A stretch of DNA of 64,000 nucleotides from Microbacterium sp. SSM24 (GCF_025989145.1 NZ_JAPDNQ010000001.1:930001-994000); one strand, 5' to 3'; shown: positions 1 to 8,618, counted from the first letter of the stretch. Program-made: numbers and translations. The notes: a model not told the origin generated them from the letters alone.

Positions 1-435
1 GGTCTCGAATGAGAGCTTGAACCGACGATCGGGATCGGGATCGTGCGGCTCGTAGAGCACGACTGCGGCCTGAAGATGGCCATCGACGGGGAGGTCGCAG
101 ATGTTGTTGTCGGAGTTGCCCCCGTACTCGACGACGCCGAGGCTCGGCTTGGTCCAAGAGCGCCCGTCGGTGCTGCGCGCGAGCATGAGCCGCTGATGGC
201 GGCCTTCGCCGGGGGTGTCGTTCCCGAGGTAGTACATCCAGAGCTCGGGCCCGACGCTGATGACGCTCCCGTAGTACGCCACGGACTCAGAGTCCGCCTC
301 GCCCGGCGCGCCCTTCTCGAGGACCTTGGTGGGCCGGTCGTCGGCCTCCCCGGGGAAGGAGTGCAGACGGAGTCGAAGGCCACGTCGGAAGGGGAACGCG
401 TGATCGTCGAATGCGAACAGGACCTGCTCGCTCAT
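1..435 (-). CDS. Partial glycoside-hydrolase-like beta-propeller protein (C-terminus off window)
   Basis: Only the first 145 residues are present; the gene runs off the left edge. The reading begins MSEQVLFAFDDHAFPFRRGL and includes a stretch with LWMYYLGND and LMLARSTDGRSWTKPSLGVV, followed by DRRFKLSFET. The run 'WMYY..., ARSTDGRSWTKP' and 'RRFKLSFE' is the blade pattern of GH32/GH43/sialidase-type five-bladed propellers, where a bound sugar polymer or oligosaccharide would be cleaved. The ATG overlaps the stop of the upstream dehydrogenase by 4 bp (ATGA), so it is the distal gene of the leftward sugar operon. No signal peptide is visible, suggesting a cytoplasmic enzyme acting on imported oligosaccharide. 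The exact family and substrate cannot be decided from this fragment. Confidence 0.55.
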   Translation of the reverse strand, partial: MSEQVLFAFDDHAFPFRRGLRLRLHSFPGEADDRPTKVLEKGAPGEADSESVAYYGSVISVGPELWMYYLGNDTPGEGRHQRLMLARSTDGRSWTKPSLGVVEYGGNSDNNICDLPVDGHLQAAVVLYEPHDPDPDRRFKLSFET

Positions 436-1433
436 GCGCGACTCTCCGATCGAGCGAGCACTTCCGGGTTCAGTAGCCCACGGGGCGAGCGTCCGCGCAT
501 GGCGTCGAGCACGCTCTCCGCCATGAAAAGGGCCGCACGTTCCCGAGCCCGCCGAAGCGCCCCTCCCGCGTGCGGCATGAGGATGGCGTTCGGCGCGTCC
601 AGCAGTTCCTGCGAGATCTCCGGCTCCTTCTCGTACACGTCAAGGCCGGCGGCCGCGATGGCGCCCTCGGACAGCGCGCGGGCCAGTGCGACCTCATCGA
701 CGGCCCGCCCTCGACCGGTGTTGACGAAGACGGCAGTCTGCTTCATCTTCGCGAACTCGGCTGCGCCGACGACGTGCAGTTCGTTCTCGGGGACGCTCAG
801 ACTCACGAAGTCCGATCGACGCAGCAGCTCGTCGAGCGCGGTGTGCTCGGCGCCCGCGCGGTCGAGCTCCGGATTGGGTCGTGGGTCCGAGTACAGCACC
901 GTGGAGCCGAATCCGGCGAGTCGCTTCGCCACCGCCTGGCCGATTCGACCCGCACCGATCAGTCCGACTGTCGCGTCGAAGAGACCCTGACCCAGAAGGT
1001 GGTGGTTGCTCGCCTCGTGGTGGTCCATACGGCCGCCCCGGCTGAAGCTGTCGGCCTCGACCATGCGTCGACCGCCGGCGAGGAACAAGCCGATGATCAG
1101 GTCGGCGACTCCGCCCACGATCCAGTTGTACTGATCGGGCGGGCTCGTGACGAGGATGCCGCGTCTCGTCGCCGCCTCGTGGAGCCCGGTGTTCCATTCG
1201 CCCCAGTGCGTCGCGATCACGCGCAGGTCGGGGAGCGCCGCCAACATCTCGTCGTCGATCGCATCCGAGTAGGACAGGAGCGCGTGCGCACCGCGAGCGC
1301 GATCGATCAGTTCGGCGCGGGAGAGATCGAGATAGCCGTGAACGGTGTCTACCTGCAGCTCGCTCCGGAGCCGCTCGACCGCGACCTCGGGCAGCTCATG
1401 GCTGATGAGGGCGCGCCATGTGGGAGTGGTCAC
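432..1433 (-). CDS. D-isomer-specific 2-hydroxyacid dehydrogenase (canonical)
   Basis: A 333-residue NAD(P)-dependent 2-hydroxyacid dehydrogenase that should interconvert a 2-keto acid and a D-2-hydroxy acid. The nucleotide-binding motif is intact (VGLIGAGRIGQAV), and the catalytic set is present: Arg in VNTGRGRAVDE, Glu in LDVYEKEPE and His in MPHAGGA. I start at GTG 1433 because it overlaps the upstream stop (GTGA) and has an AAGGAGG ribosome site; a longer in-frame reading to 1484 lacks both. It is the second of two tandem paralogues in the LacI-linked sugar operon, so the substrate is probably a sugar-derived keto or hydroxy acid, or the 2-keto form of an inactivated metabolite. Substrate not assigned. 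Confidence 0.8.
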   Translation of the reverse strand: MTTPTWRALISHELPEVAVERLRSELQVDTVHGYLDLSRAELIDRARGAHALLSYSDAIDDEMLAALPDLRVIATHWGEWNTGLHEAATRRGILVTSPPDQYNWIVGGVADLIIGLFLAGGRRMVEADSFSRGGRMDHHEASNHHLLGQGLFDATVGLIGAGRIGQAVAKRLAGFGSTVLYSDPRPNPELDRAGAEHTALDELLRRSDFVSLSVPENELHVVGAAEFAKMKQTAVFVNTGRGRAVDEVALARALSEGAIAAAGLDVYEKEPEISQELLDAPNAILMPHAGGALRRARERAALFMAESVLDAMRGRSPRGLLNPEVLARSESRA

Positions 1434-2407
1434 GGAGCCGTCACCTCCTTCGTGGGACGTCGTCCCTCGAGCACAGCCACGCAATTGGACACCATCTCGC
1501 GGAAGACGTGCTCCCGCTCGAGCAGGAGCGACCCGTCCGAGTGGGGCGTCAGCACGACCTGATCGAGGGTATCCAGTCCTGGCGTGAGTCGCGGCTGCCG
1601 TTCCAGCTTGTCGAGGCCCGCGCCCCGAACGCGTCCGTCGCGGATGGCCTCGATCAATGCCGCCTCGTCGATGGCTGTGCCGCGTGTCACGTTGACCACG
1701 ATTGCTCCCGGCTTGATGGTTGCGAGTTCCTCGCGCCCCAGCTGGTAGTCGGTCCGAGACCAGTCTCCGTGGAGGATCACGACGAAGTCCGAGCGTCGCA
1801 GCAGCTCGTCGAGCCCGACCGGTCGGGCTCCGAGCGCAGCCATCTCGGCATTGGGCTCCGAGTCATGATGGAGGAGCTCCAGATCCCAGCCTTGAAGGCG
1901 CCGCACGAGCTCTACGCCGGTCCGCCGCGAGCCGTTCAGAATGCCGAGAGTCTTGCCGGCGAGGCCGATGCCCGGGAGGCCTCGCACGCTCTGCTCCGGC
2001 TGAACCCACCTGCCGCCCTTCACGAATCGGTCGGCTTCGGGGATCCGCCGCGCCGCGGCGAGCAGCAGACCGACGGCGTGTTCCGCCTCGCTCGGGACGA
2101 TCCAGTCATGTTCGTAGCCGCCCGTCGTCACCACGATGCCACGCCGACGCGCGGCATCCAGGTCGACTCCCGCGCCGCTCCACTGGTCGGCGATGACGCG
2201 CAACTTCGTCGCGCCCGCCAGCGCATCGGCGTCGATCGCGTCGCCGTATGCGACGGCGGCGTCGGCGAGTACCAGGCGACGGAGGAATTCCTCATGCGGA
2301 AGCGGAATCGTGTCGTCGTGACGATCGAGTTCGTAATCGTCGCCGACGATGTCGGAGATGTCTCCGGGAAAGTAGCGGGCGATGAAGATGCGGGGACGGG
2401 ACGCCAT
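1430..2407 (-). CDS. D-2-hydroxyacid dehydrogenase paralogue with altered NAD motif
   Basis: A 325-residue member of the same family as its downstream neighbour. Catalytic Arg (VNVTRGTAIDE), Glu (LDKLERQP) and His (LTPHSDGS) are all where expected. However the Rossmann glycine motif reads LGILNGSRRTGVEL instead of GxGxxG: two of the three glycines are displaced or lost and one extra residue is inserted. It may still bind a dinucleotide in a modified way, or may be a non-catalytic partner of the canonical paralogue. Ribosome site AAAGGATC precedes the ATG. It lies 19 bp after the permease gene and overlaps the next dehydrogenase by 4 bp. Confidence 0.75.
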   Translation of the reverse strand: MASRPRIFIARYFPGDISDIVGDDYELDRHDDTIPLPHEEFLRRLVLADAAVAYGDAIDADALAGATKLRVIADQWSGAGVDLDAARRRGIVVTTGGYEHDWIVPSEAEHAVGLLLAAARRIPEADRFVKGGRWVQPEQSVRGLPGIGLAGKTLGILNGSRRTGVELVRRLQGWDLELLHHDSEPNAEMAALGARPVGLDELLRRSDFVVILHGDWSRTDYQLGREELATIKPGAIVVNVTRGTAIDEAALIEAIRDGRVRGAGLDKLERQPRLTPGLDTLDQVVLTPHSDGSLLLEREHVFREMVSNCVAVLEGRRPTKEVTAP

Positions 2408-2426
2408 GGTGGATCCTTTCGTCGGT

Positions 2427-3308
2427 TCAGCCCTTGACAGAGCCGGAGATGAGGTCGATGCGCCAGAAGCGCTGGAGGACGATGAAGAGGAGGATGAGCG
2501 GCACTGCCGACACGAGCGAGCCCACGATCGCGAGGTTGTTGAAGGCGGGCTCCGTGGGTCCGCGATTGATGAGGAGAGAGAGCCCGACCGTCAGCGGGAA
2601 CTTGGAGTCGTCGCTGAGCATGATGTACGGAAGCAGATAGTTGTTCCAGATGCCGACGAACTGCAGCAGGAAGACGGTCACCAGACTCGGGAACATCGGT
2701 GCCAGCGCGAGTTGGCCGAAGATGCGGTACTCCCCGGCGCCGTCGAGTCGCCCGGCTTCCAGCATCTCGTCCGGCACCGCCGACTGTGCGTAGACCATGC
2801 AGAGGAACACGCCGAGCGGGTTCACAAGACTGGGGATCAGCACCGACGCGTAAGAGCCCGCGAGGTTGAGCGACGAGAACAGGAGGTACTGCGGGATCGC
2901 GAGCATCACCGCAGGAACCAGGATGCCGGACACGAGAAGGAGCATCGTCGTCGTGCGGCCCGGATAGTGATACTTCGCCAGACCGTATCCTGCGGCAGCG
3001 GCGATCAGTGTCGACAGGATCGCGCCGCCACCGGCGTAGAGCAGGCTGTTGCCCACCCATCGCATGAAGGCGCCGTTCTCCCAGCTGAAGAGATTGACGA
3101 GGTTGGTCTGCAGGCCGCCGGTGAAGCTCGGGATCAGTGTCGACGTCGTGTACAACTCGCCGTATCCCTTCGTGGACGCGATGAACAGCCAGAGCACCGG
3201 ATACAGGGCATAGACGACCCCGACGGTGAGCACGACATAGGCGAGCGCCTTGCCGGTGGCGGCTCCCCCGATGAGACGGCCGGCCCTCTGCGTCGTGGCG
3301 GCGCTCAT
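2427..3308 (-). CDS. Carbohydrate ABC transporter permease, MalG type
   Basis: A 293-residue inner-membrane permease of the CUT1 sugar importer class. It shows six likely membrane helices, and the cytoplasmic EAA loop that contacts the ATPase is clear (EMLEAGRLDGAGEYRIFGQL, about residues 195-214). It ends with the usual IDLISGSVKG tail of MalG-type subunits. The start codon overlaps the stop of the MalF-type gene (ATGA). With the MalF partner and the lipoprotein at 4264-5556 it forms an importer for an oligosaccharide or sugar acid. No ATPase gene lies in the operon, so a shared MsmK-like ATPase elsewhere is implied. Confidence 0.88.
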   Translation of the reverse strand: MSAATTQRAGRLIGGAATGKALAYVVLTVGVVYALYPVLWLFIASTKGYGELYTTSTLIPSFTGGLQTNLVNLFSWENGAFMRWVGNSLLYAGGGAILSTLIAAAAGYGLAKYHYPGRTTTMLLLVSGILVPAVMLAIPQYLLFSSLNLAGSYASVLIPSLVNPLGVFLCMVYAQSAVPDEMLEAGRLDGAGEYRIFGQLALAPMFPSLVTVFLLQFVGIWNNYLLPYIMLSDDSKFPLTVGLSLLINRGPTEPAFNNLAIVGSLVSAVPLILLFIVLQRFWRIDLISGSVKG

Positions 3309-4261
3309 CGTTCTGTCTCCGTCAGACGGCGGCGGCTGAGCCCGAGGACGACAAGCGATCCGATCAAGGTCATCGCGGCGAGGATCAGCGACGACGCCGC
3401 GGCCCCGTTGAAGTCACTCTGACGGAAGGCCTGGTTGTAGATGTTCATCATCGGCATGAAGTCCGTGGAGATGGCGGTGGTCAGAGGTTTGAGAAGCTGA
3501 GGCTCGGTGAACACCTGCAGCGTGCCGATGAGGGCGAAGATCGTCGTGAGCACGATCGCGGGAAGGATCATCGGCAGCTTGATGTTGAGCGCGATCCGCC
3601 ACTGGCCGCACCCGTCGACCCGCGCGGAGTCGATCACTTCCTGCGGGATGGTGCGCAGGGCGGTGTAGATGAGGACGGTGTTGAATCCGACGACTCCCCA
3701 GATGCTGATGTTCGCCAGCGACACGTACAGCATTCCGGAGTCCAGGAAGCTCGGCGCGGAAAGCCCGAACAGTTCGAACGCCTGCCCGATGGGACTCACC
3801 TGCGGCAAGTACAGGAATCCCCACATGATCGCCGCGACGACGCCGGGGATGGCGAACGGCAGGAAGATCATGAGGCGCGCGAATCCCGAGAACCGCGTCT
3901 TGAGCGCATCGATGATCAGCGCGAGACCGAGTGCAGCGATCATCATCACGGGGGCGAAGATGACGCCGTAGTGGAGCATCCGCTGGACGGACGCCCAGAA
4001 TGCCCCGTCAGTCAGGACCTCGGCGAAGTTCTCCAGCCCGACGAAGACGGGCTCCTTCGTACCGATGAGGCCGCCGGTCACTCGCTCCTTCTGAAGGCTC
4101 AGGACGACCGTGTAGCCGATCGGGATGATCAGGACGAGGATCGACACCGCGATCGCAGGGCTGGTGAACACCCATGGAGCGATCCGGCTGTGGCCGGCTC
4201 CGTGACGACGCGCCGCGCGGGCCCGAGTGCGAGGCCGGGCCCGCACAGCTGAGACGAGCAT
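3305..4261 (-). CDS. Carbohydrate ABC transporter permease, MalF type
   Basis: A 318-residue CUT1 permease. After an arginine-rich N-terminus (about 25 residues) come about six membrane helices, with the EAA loop at EVIDSARVDGCGQWRIALNI. It should pair with the MalG-type subunit encoded directly downstream. The ATG lies only 2 bp after the stop of the binding-protein gene; no strong ribosome site is seen, so translation is probably coupled. The set belongs to the operon controlled by the LacI regulator at 5659-6675. Confidence 0.88.
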   Translation of the reverse strand: MLVSAVRARPRTRARAARRHGAGHSRIAPWVFTSPAIAVSILVLIIPIGYTVVLSLQKERVTGGLIGTKEPVFVGLENFAEVLTDGAFWASVQRMLHYGVIFAPVMMIAALGLALIIDALKTRFSGFARLMIFLPFAIPGVVAAIMWGFLYLPQVSPIGQAFELFGLSAPSFLDSGMLYVSLANISIWGVVGFNTVLIYTALRTIPQEVIDSARVDGCGQWRIALNIKLPMILPAIVLTTIFALIGTLQVFTEPQLLKPLTTAISTDFMPMMNIYNQAFRQSDFNGAAASSLILAAMTLIGSLVVLGLSRRRLTETER

Positions 4262-4263
4262 CG

Positions 4264-5556
4264 CTAGTCAGTCACCTCGAATCCGCCATCTTCGAGATTC
4301 GCCACGGTCGCATCCTGCACCGATCCCAGGATCGCGCTGAAGTCGGATCCATCCTGGATGGCCTTCGCGAGACCGTCGGAGAGCTGACCGTAGGCGAAGG
4401 GCACGTTCGGTCCGAAGCTGATCGCCTGGCCGATCTGGTCCGCCTCATCCGCGATCACCCACAGGTTCGGGTCCTGCACGAGGAACGCCGGCGGCGGGGT
4501 CTCGCGAAGCACCTCACGCGATGCGGTCGTCGTGGTGAAGTTGCCGATGAGCTCGTTGCGCAAGGCCGTGGCCTCCGGGTCCGCCGTGATCCAGTGGATG
4601 AACTCGGCCGCACCTTCCCGGTTCTTCGAGTTGGAGGGGATCATGTAGGCGGCTCCGCCCACATAGCTGTCGGCTGTCTCCGACGCATCCCACTGAGGGA
4701 CGGGAGCAACCGCCCACACCCCGGACTTCGAGGGGTCGGCGGCCTCGATGAGTCCGTTCGCCCAGGTCGAGCCGACGAGTGTAACGATCTGATCAGCCGC
4801 GACGGCCGCATTCCACTCCGTCGACCAGTTGCCCGTCACCTTGACCAGCCCCTCGTCGACGAGGCCGCCCCAGTAGTCGAGCACCTTCGCGGTCGGCTCG
4901 TCGTCGAACGACACCTTCCACGTGTCACCGTCGGCCGACCACCAATTCGATCCGGCCTGCGTGGACAGTGCGTTGAGCCAGTTGCCGTCGGCGGCGTCCA
5001 TCGACGCGATGAACGCGTCGGGGTGCGCGGTCTTGATGGTTCGCGCGTCGGCGGCGTACTCGTCCCACGTCGTCGGGGGCTCAAGTCCGAGCGCATCGAA
5101 GATGTCCTTGCGGTAGTAGAGGAAGAGGGGGCCGGTGTCGCTCGGAAGCGCGTAGGTGCTTCCTCCGAACTCGACGCTGGCCCATGCGGCCGGCGAGTAC
5201 TCGTCCTTGAACGAGGCGAGCTCCTCACTCGAGTCGGCGATGGTCCCATTGGCGATCAGGGATGGGATGTCCTGAAGGAACGTCGCTGCGGCGTCAGGGC
5301 CGTTACCCGCCTTGTTGGCGGCAGAAAGCTTCGCCTGGTAGTCGTCACCCGCGCCCGGGTTCGTGATCTCGAGCGGCATGTCCGGGTGGGTTTCGTTCCA
5401 CAGATCGACGATCGGCTGGGTGTCCTCCGACATCGACCAGTCCCACAGCCTGATCACGCCGGACTCGGACTCGCCGCCGCTGTCCGGTCCGGAGCAGCCG
5501 CTCAGGACGCCGACGGCTGCGACGGCGGCGGCGACGATGGCCAATGACCTCTTCAT
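4264..5556 (-). CDS. Extracellular sugar-binding lipoprotein of ABC importer (family 1)
   Basis: A 430-residue solute-binding protein. The N-terminus MKRSLAIVAAAVAAVGVLSGC is a lipoprotein signal with Cys anchoring after LSG. The mature part has the family-1 pattern: RLWDWS near the N-terminus, WDEYAADARTIK around residue 155, and NSKNREGAAEFIHWITADPEA in the C-lobe. I start at ATG 5556 because GGGAG precedes it and the signal peptide begins there; an upstream in-frame ATG at 5625 would read through the operator. It is the first gene of the leftward operon, and the palindrome at 5597-5614 lies about 40 bp upstream. Likely ligand: an oligosaccharide or uronide. Confidence 0.88.
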   Translation of the reverse strand: MKRSLAIVAAAVAAVGVLSGCSGPDSGGESESGVIRLWDWSMSEDTQPIVDLWNETHPDMPLEITNPGAGDDYQAKLSAANKAGNGPDAAATFLQDIPSLIANGTIADSSEELASFKDEYSPAAWASVEFGGSTYALPSDTGPLFLYYRKDIFDALGLEPPTTWDEYAADARTIKTAHPDAFIASMDAADGNWLNALSTQAGSNWWSADGDTWKVSFDDEPTAKVLDYWGGLVDEGLVKVTGNWSTEWNAAVAADQIVTLVGSTWANGLIEAADPSKSGVWAVAPVPQWDASETADSYVGGAAYMIPSNSKNREGAAEFIHWITADPEATALRNELIGNFTTTTASREVLRETPPPAFLVQDPNLWVIADEADQIGQAISFGPNVPFAYGQLSDGLAKAIQDGSDFSAILGSVQDATVANLEDGGFEVTD

Positions 5557-5596
5557 GCGCAAACTCTCCCTTGAATTCGATGTCCCGGGTTCGGGC

Positions 5597-5614
5597 TGAG
5601 AAACCGGTTTCTGA
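5597..5614. promoter_or_regulatory. LacI-type operator upstream of the ABC importer operon
   Basis: The site TGAGAAACCGGTTTCTGA contains the 14-bp perfect palindrome AGAAACCGGTTTCT (5599-5612) with a central CG, as LacI-family regulators prefer. It sits 41 bp before the importer start and between that gene and lacI. A second copy lies at 6745-6762 on the other side of the regulator gene, so both divergent operons are probably controlled by the same repressor. Confidence 0.75.
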
Positions 5615-5658
5615 ACTATATGCACAACCGTCTCACGGCGTCAAACGCCTCGCGGCAA

Positions 5659-6675
5659 TCAGCCTTCGATCGTGGGGAACCCCGAGCTCTCCCGCACCTG
5701 CAGCACGCCGGTGAGACGGACGGCCGGCGAGCTGGGGTCGCCGAAGATCACGCGGCGAAGACCGTGCCAGGCTCGCGAGCCGAGGTCTTCCTGAGGAACG
5801 GCGACCGTCGTGAGCGGCGGATCGCTGAATCGCGCGAACGGGATGTCGTCGATGCCGACGACGGATAGCCGCTTGGGGACGTGGACGGCCAGCTCGCGCA
5901 GGTGCGACAGCAAGCCGAGGGCGACGAGGTCGTTGAAGGCGATGACTGCACTGGCCCCGGACTCGAGAACGGCGCGCGCGCTCGACCATCCCGAGTCGAG
6001 CGTCGACCCGGCGATGAGCGTCTCGATGACGACCCCGTCATGTCGGTCCCGCCCTTCTTGGAGCGCCCGCTCGCGCGCTCGATTCGATGCGACGGCATCC
6101 GGCCCGCCGAGATACAGGATCCGCTTGTGGCCGAGCGTGACCAGATGATCTATGAGGAGTTCCGTCGCCTGCGCGTAGTCCATGGAGACTTCCGGCACCC
6201 CGAGGTCTCCGCGGTCGCGATTGATGACGGCGACGGGAGACGTGCGCGCGAGCACCTCGGCGAGCGCTGCGTCTCCCATGCGGGGAGCGCACAGCACCAG
6301 CGCATCGCAGCGGCTCCGGGCCTCGAGAGCCGTCGCGCGCTCGAGTTCGGGATTGCCCTGCGCATCGCCCACGAGCACGCGGTACCCGTCGAGAGCAGCG
6401 GCGCGGGTGACCCCGCGCAGGACCGCTTGGAACGTCGGGTTGTCGAGGTCGGGGACGACGACGGCCACCGTGTGGGTCCGCCCGAGCGAAAGATTTCTGG
6501 CCGTCTCACTGGGACGATAGTTCAGCTCTGCGATCACCGAGCGAACCCGCTCAGCGATGGCGGGATCGACGGTTGAGAGCCCGTTCACCACGCGCGACAC
6601 CGTCGCCCGCGAGACCCGTGCTGCCGCAGCGACATCCCCGATGGTGACTGCCTTGGCCTCGGTACGTTTCGCCAT
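5659..6675 (-). CDS. LacI-family transcriptional regulator of the sugar-acid island
   Basis: A 338-residue repressor. Residues 10-32 (VTIGDVAAAARVSRATVSRV) form the LacI helix-turn-helix, followed by the hinge helix NLSLGR and a periplasmic-binding-protein-like effector domain (TVAVVVPDLDNPTF onward). The gene lies between the importer operon and the rightward catabolic operon, and two copies of one palindrome flank it. The effector is probably a sugar acid or pathway intermediate. Its own promoter would lie in 6676-6772, close to the 6745-6762 operator, so autoregulation is likely. A typical length for the family. Confidence 0.88.
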   Translation of the reverse strand: MAKRTEAKAVTIGDVAAAARVSRATVSRVVNGLSTVDPAIAERVRSVIAELNYRPSETARNLSLGRTHTVAVVVPDLDNPTFQAVLRGVTRAAALDGYRVLVGDAQGNPELERATALEARSRCDALVLCAPRMGDAALAEVLARTSPVAVINRDRGDLGVPEVSMDYAQATELLIDHLVTLGHKRILYLGGPDAVASNRARERALQEGRDRHDGVVIETLIAGSTLDSGWSSARAVLESGASAVIAFNDLVALGLLSHLRELAVHVPKRLSVVGIDDIPFARFSDPPLTTVAVPQEDLGSRAWHGLRRVIFGDPSSPAVRLTGVLQVRESSGFPTIEG

Positions 6676-6715
6676 GCCCTCATTCCTAGCGTCTCTGACT
6701 CCTCACGCTGGCACT

Positions 6716-6745
6716 TTGCGTAATCGTCGACTTTCAGTCTAGGAT
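6716..6745 (+). promoter_or_regulatory. Predicted sigma70-type promoter of the rightward catabolic operon
   Basis: TTGCGT (6716-6721), an 18-bp spacer and TAGGAT (6740-6745) form a plausible -35/-10 pair. The predicted transcription start falls inside the adjoining LacI-type palindrome, the normal arrangement for steric repression. Confidence 0.45.
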
Positions 6746-6762
6746 CAGAAACCGGTTTCTGA
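6745..6762. promoter_or_regulatory. LacI-type operator, 18-bp perfect palindrome
   Basis: TCAGAAACCGGTTTCTGA is identical to its reverse complement. It overlaps the predicted transcription start and abuts the ribosome site AAGGAG (6762-6767) of the gene starting at 6773. It shares 16 contiguous bases with the site at 5597-5614, so one regulator should bind both. Confidence 0.8.
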
Positions 6763-6772
6763 AGGAGTTTAG

Positions 6773-7720
6773 ATGCGAATCGTCGTGACAGGCGCAGCCG
6801 GCCGGCTCGGCCGTAGTGTCGTCGCACTGCTGAGCGAGCGCGGACACGAGGTCACCGGCTGGGATCGGGTGGGATCGACGTCCGGCCTCGTTCGAGCTGT
6901 CGACGTCTCCGATCGCCCGGCGCTGGACTCCGCCATCCAGGATGCGGAACCGGAGGCGATCATCCACCTCGCGGGCATCGCCGTCCCCTTCTCGGCGCCC
7001 GAGGACGTCATCTTCGCGACGAACACGACGCTGGCGCTCAATATCCTCCACGCCGCCGTCGAGCACGCGGTCTCACGAGTGCTGCTCGCCTCGAGCCCCA
7101 CGGTCGTCGGGTACGGGGAACCCGGATGGACCCCGGCACACCTGCCGCTCGTCGAGAGCAGCCCACGAGCACCCCGCAACGCCTACGCCCTCTCCAAAGT
7201 CTGCATCGAGGACATGACCGAGATGTTCACGAGGCTCCATCCGAAGCTTCGTGCCGCGACATTCCGGCCCTGCTACGTGGTCACACCCGAGGAATGGGCC
7301 GGTACACCTACACAGCAGGGTCACACGATCGTCGAGCGACTCCTGCGACCGGAACTGGCTGCGGTGTCGCTGTTCAACTACGTCGACGCCCGGGACGCCG
7401 CCGCTTTCGTGGACGCGTGGCTCCGCGCCGACGATTCACCGCACGGCGCGCGGTACTTCGTCGGTGCGGCCGACTCCCTCTCCGTCGAGTCTCTGTCCAC
7501 GCTGCTCCCGCGCAGCGTGCCGGGGACCGCGGTCGCCGCGCCGTCGTTGCACGGCTCTGCCGCGGCGTTCGATTGCGGCGCCGCGTATCGAGACATCGGG
7601 TGGAAGCCGACCCGCAGCTGGCGAACCGAGCTCGCCGCCGCCGACCTCAGTGCCATCCTCCCAGCGGTCGCCGCCGGGGACGACAGTGAAGGAGACGCCC
7701 ATGGGACTGACATTCGATGA
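6773..7720 (+). CDS. NAD-dependent epimerase/dehydratase, probable uronate or sugar dehydrogenase
   Basis: A 315-residue extended short-chain dehydrogenase. TGAAGRLG (6-13) is the NAD-binding glycine motif and Y138-x3-K142 (YALSK) the catalytic pair, with an upstream Ser in LLASSPTVV. Uronate dehydrogenases, which oxidise a uronic acid to an aldarolactone, share this layout. Its operon partners (KdgD, an enolase-superfamily enzyme and a semialdehyde dehydrogenase) are those of the oxidative uronate pathway, so that is the favoured role. The long segment RPCYVVTPEEWAGTP is unlike the uronate dehydrogenases I recall, so another sugar dehydrogenase or epimerase remains possible. It overlaps kdgD by 20 bp. 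Confidence 0.7.
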   Translation: MRIVVTGAAGRLGRSVVALLSERGHEVTGWDRVGSTSGLVRAVDVSDRPALDSAIQDAEPEAIIHLAGIAVPFSAPEDVIFATNTTLALNILHAAVEHAVSRVLLASSPTVVGYGEPGWTPAHLPLVESSPRAPRNAYALSKVCIEDMTEMFTRLHPKLRAATFRPCYVVTPEEWAGTPTQQGHTIVERLLRPELAAVSLFNYVDARDAAAFVDAWLRADDSPHGARYFVGAADSLSVESLSTLLPRSVPGTAVAAPSLHGSAAAFDCGAAYRDIGWKPTRSWRTELAAADLSAILPAVAAGDDSEGDAHGTDIR

Positions 7721-8618
7721 CGGCCCGCTCTACTTTCCGATCACCGTCTTCGGAGCGTCGGGCGGGGTCGATCTCGCAACGACCGCGAGCCTGATCGAGG
7801 AGCGGATGGCGCAGGGCGCCGGCGGAGTCTTCCCGGCGTGCGGCACGGGAGAGTTCGCGGCCCTCGCGCCTGATGAGGCCATCGCGGTCGTCGCCGCCAC
7901 CGTGCACACCGTCGGAGGCCGTCTCCCGGTCGTAGCCGGAGTCGGCGGAGCGGTCGGCACCGCCGTCCGATCGGCGAAGGCCGTGCAGGACGCGGGAGCT
8001 GACGGCATCCTTCTCCTTCCGCCCTATCTCAGTTCGGGACCCCAGGAGGGACTTCGGCGCTATGTCGAAGCCGTGGCCGCAGTGACGACGCTCCCGGTCA
8101 TCGTCTACCACCGCGCGAACGCGCGGTTCTCACCCGCCACGTTCTCCGGACTCCTGGCGGATCTTCCCAACGTGGTCGGGCTGAAGGATGGCATCGGCGA
8201 TGTCGCACTCGCGGCAGAGCTCGCGCTCGCCGCCCGTGCGGTGCGTCCTAACGTCCTCCTCTTCAACGGTCTGCTGACGGCAGAGGCCAGTCAACTGGCC
8301 TACGCCGGCATCGGCATCCCGCTCTATTCCTCTGCTGTGTTCGCGATGGCCCCAGGCGTCGCGAGAGCCTTCCACCGTGCCCTCGCGCGCGGGGATGCAC
8401 AAACGTGCGACAAGCTGTTGCGGGAGTTCTTCTACCCGCTCGTCGCGTTGCGCGACAGCACCCCCGGCTACGCGGTTTCGCTGATCAAGGCGGGCATCGC
8501 GCTTTCGGAACCCCGCGCAGGTCTGCCCCGCCCACCGCTGGTGGAGCCCTCCGCCGTAGACCTCGAGCGACTCGCCGCGCTGCTGCGTACAGCTGCCGAG
8601 CTGACGGCCCAGCCGTGA
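7701..8618 (+). CDS. kdgD: 5-dehydro-4-deoxyglucarate dehydratase
   Basis: A 305-residue DapA/NAL-superfamily TIM barrel. It should dehydrate and decarboxylate 5-keto-4-deoxyglucarate to 2,5-dioxopentanoate (alpha-ketoglutarate semialdehyde), CO2 and water. The Schiff-base lysine is K162 in VGLKDGIGD, Tyr is Y136 in VIVYHRANA, and GTGEFAALAPDE (48-59) matches the KdgD form of the carboxylate-binding loop. The LKDG context and PPYL motif separate it from dihydrodipicolinate synthase. ATG 7701 is preceded by AAGGAGA. Next gene overlaps by 4 bp (GTGA), and its product and the aldehyde dehydrogenase supply and use the KdgD substrate and product. Confidence 0.85.
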   Translation: MGLTFDDGPLYFPITVFGASGGVDLATTASLIEERMAQGAGGVFPACGTGEFAALAPDEAIAVVAATVHTVGGRLPVVAGVGGAVGTAVRSAKAVQDAGADGILLLPPYLSSGPQEGLRRYVEAVAAVTTLPVIVYHRANARFSPATFSGLLADLPNVVGLKDGIGDVALAAELALAARAVRPNVLLFNGLLTAEASQLAYAGIGIPLYSSAVFAMAPGVARAFHRALARGDAQTCDKLLREFFYPLVALRDSTPGYAVSLIKAGIALSEPRAGLPRPPLVEPSAVDLERLAALLRTAAELTAQP

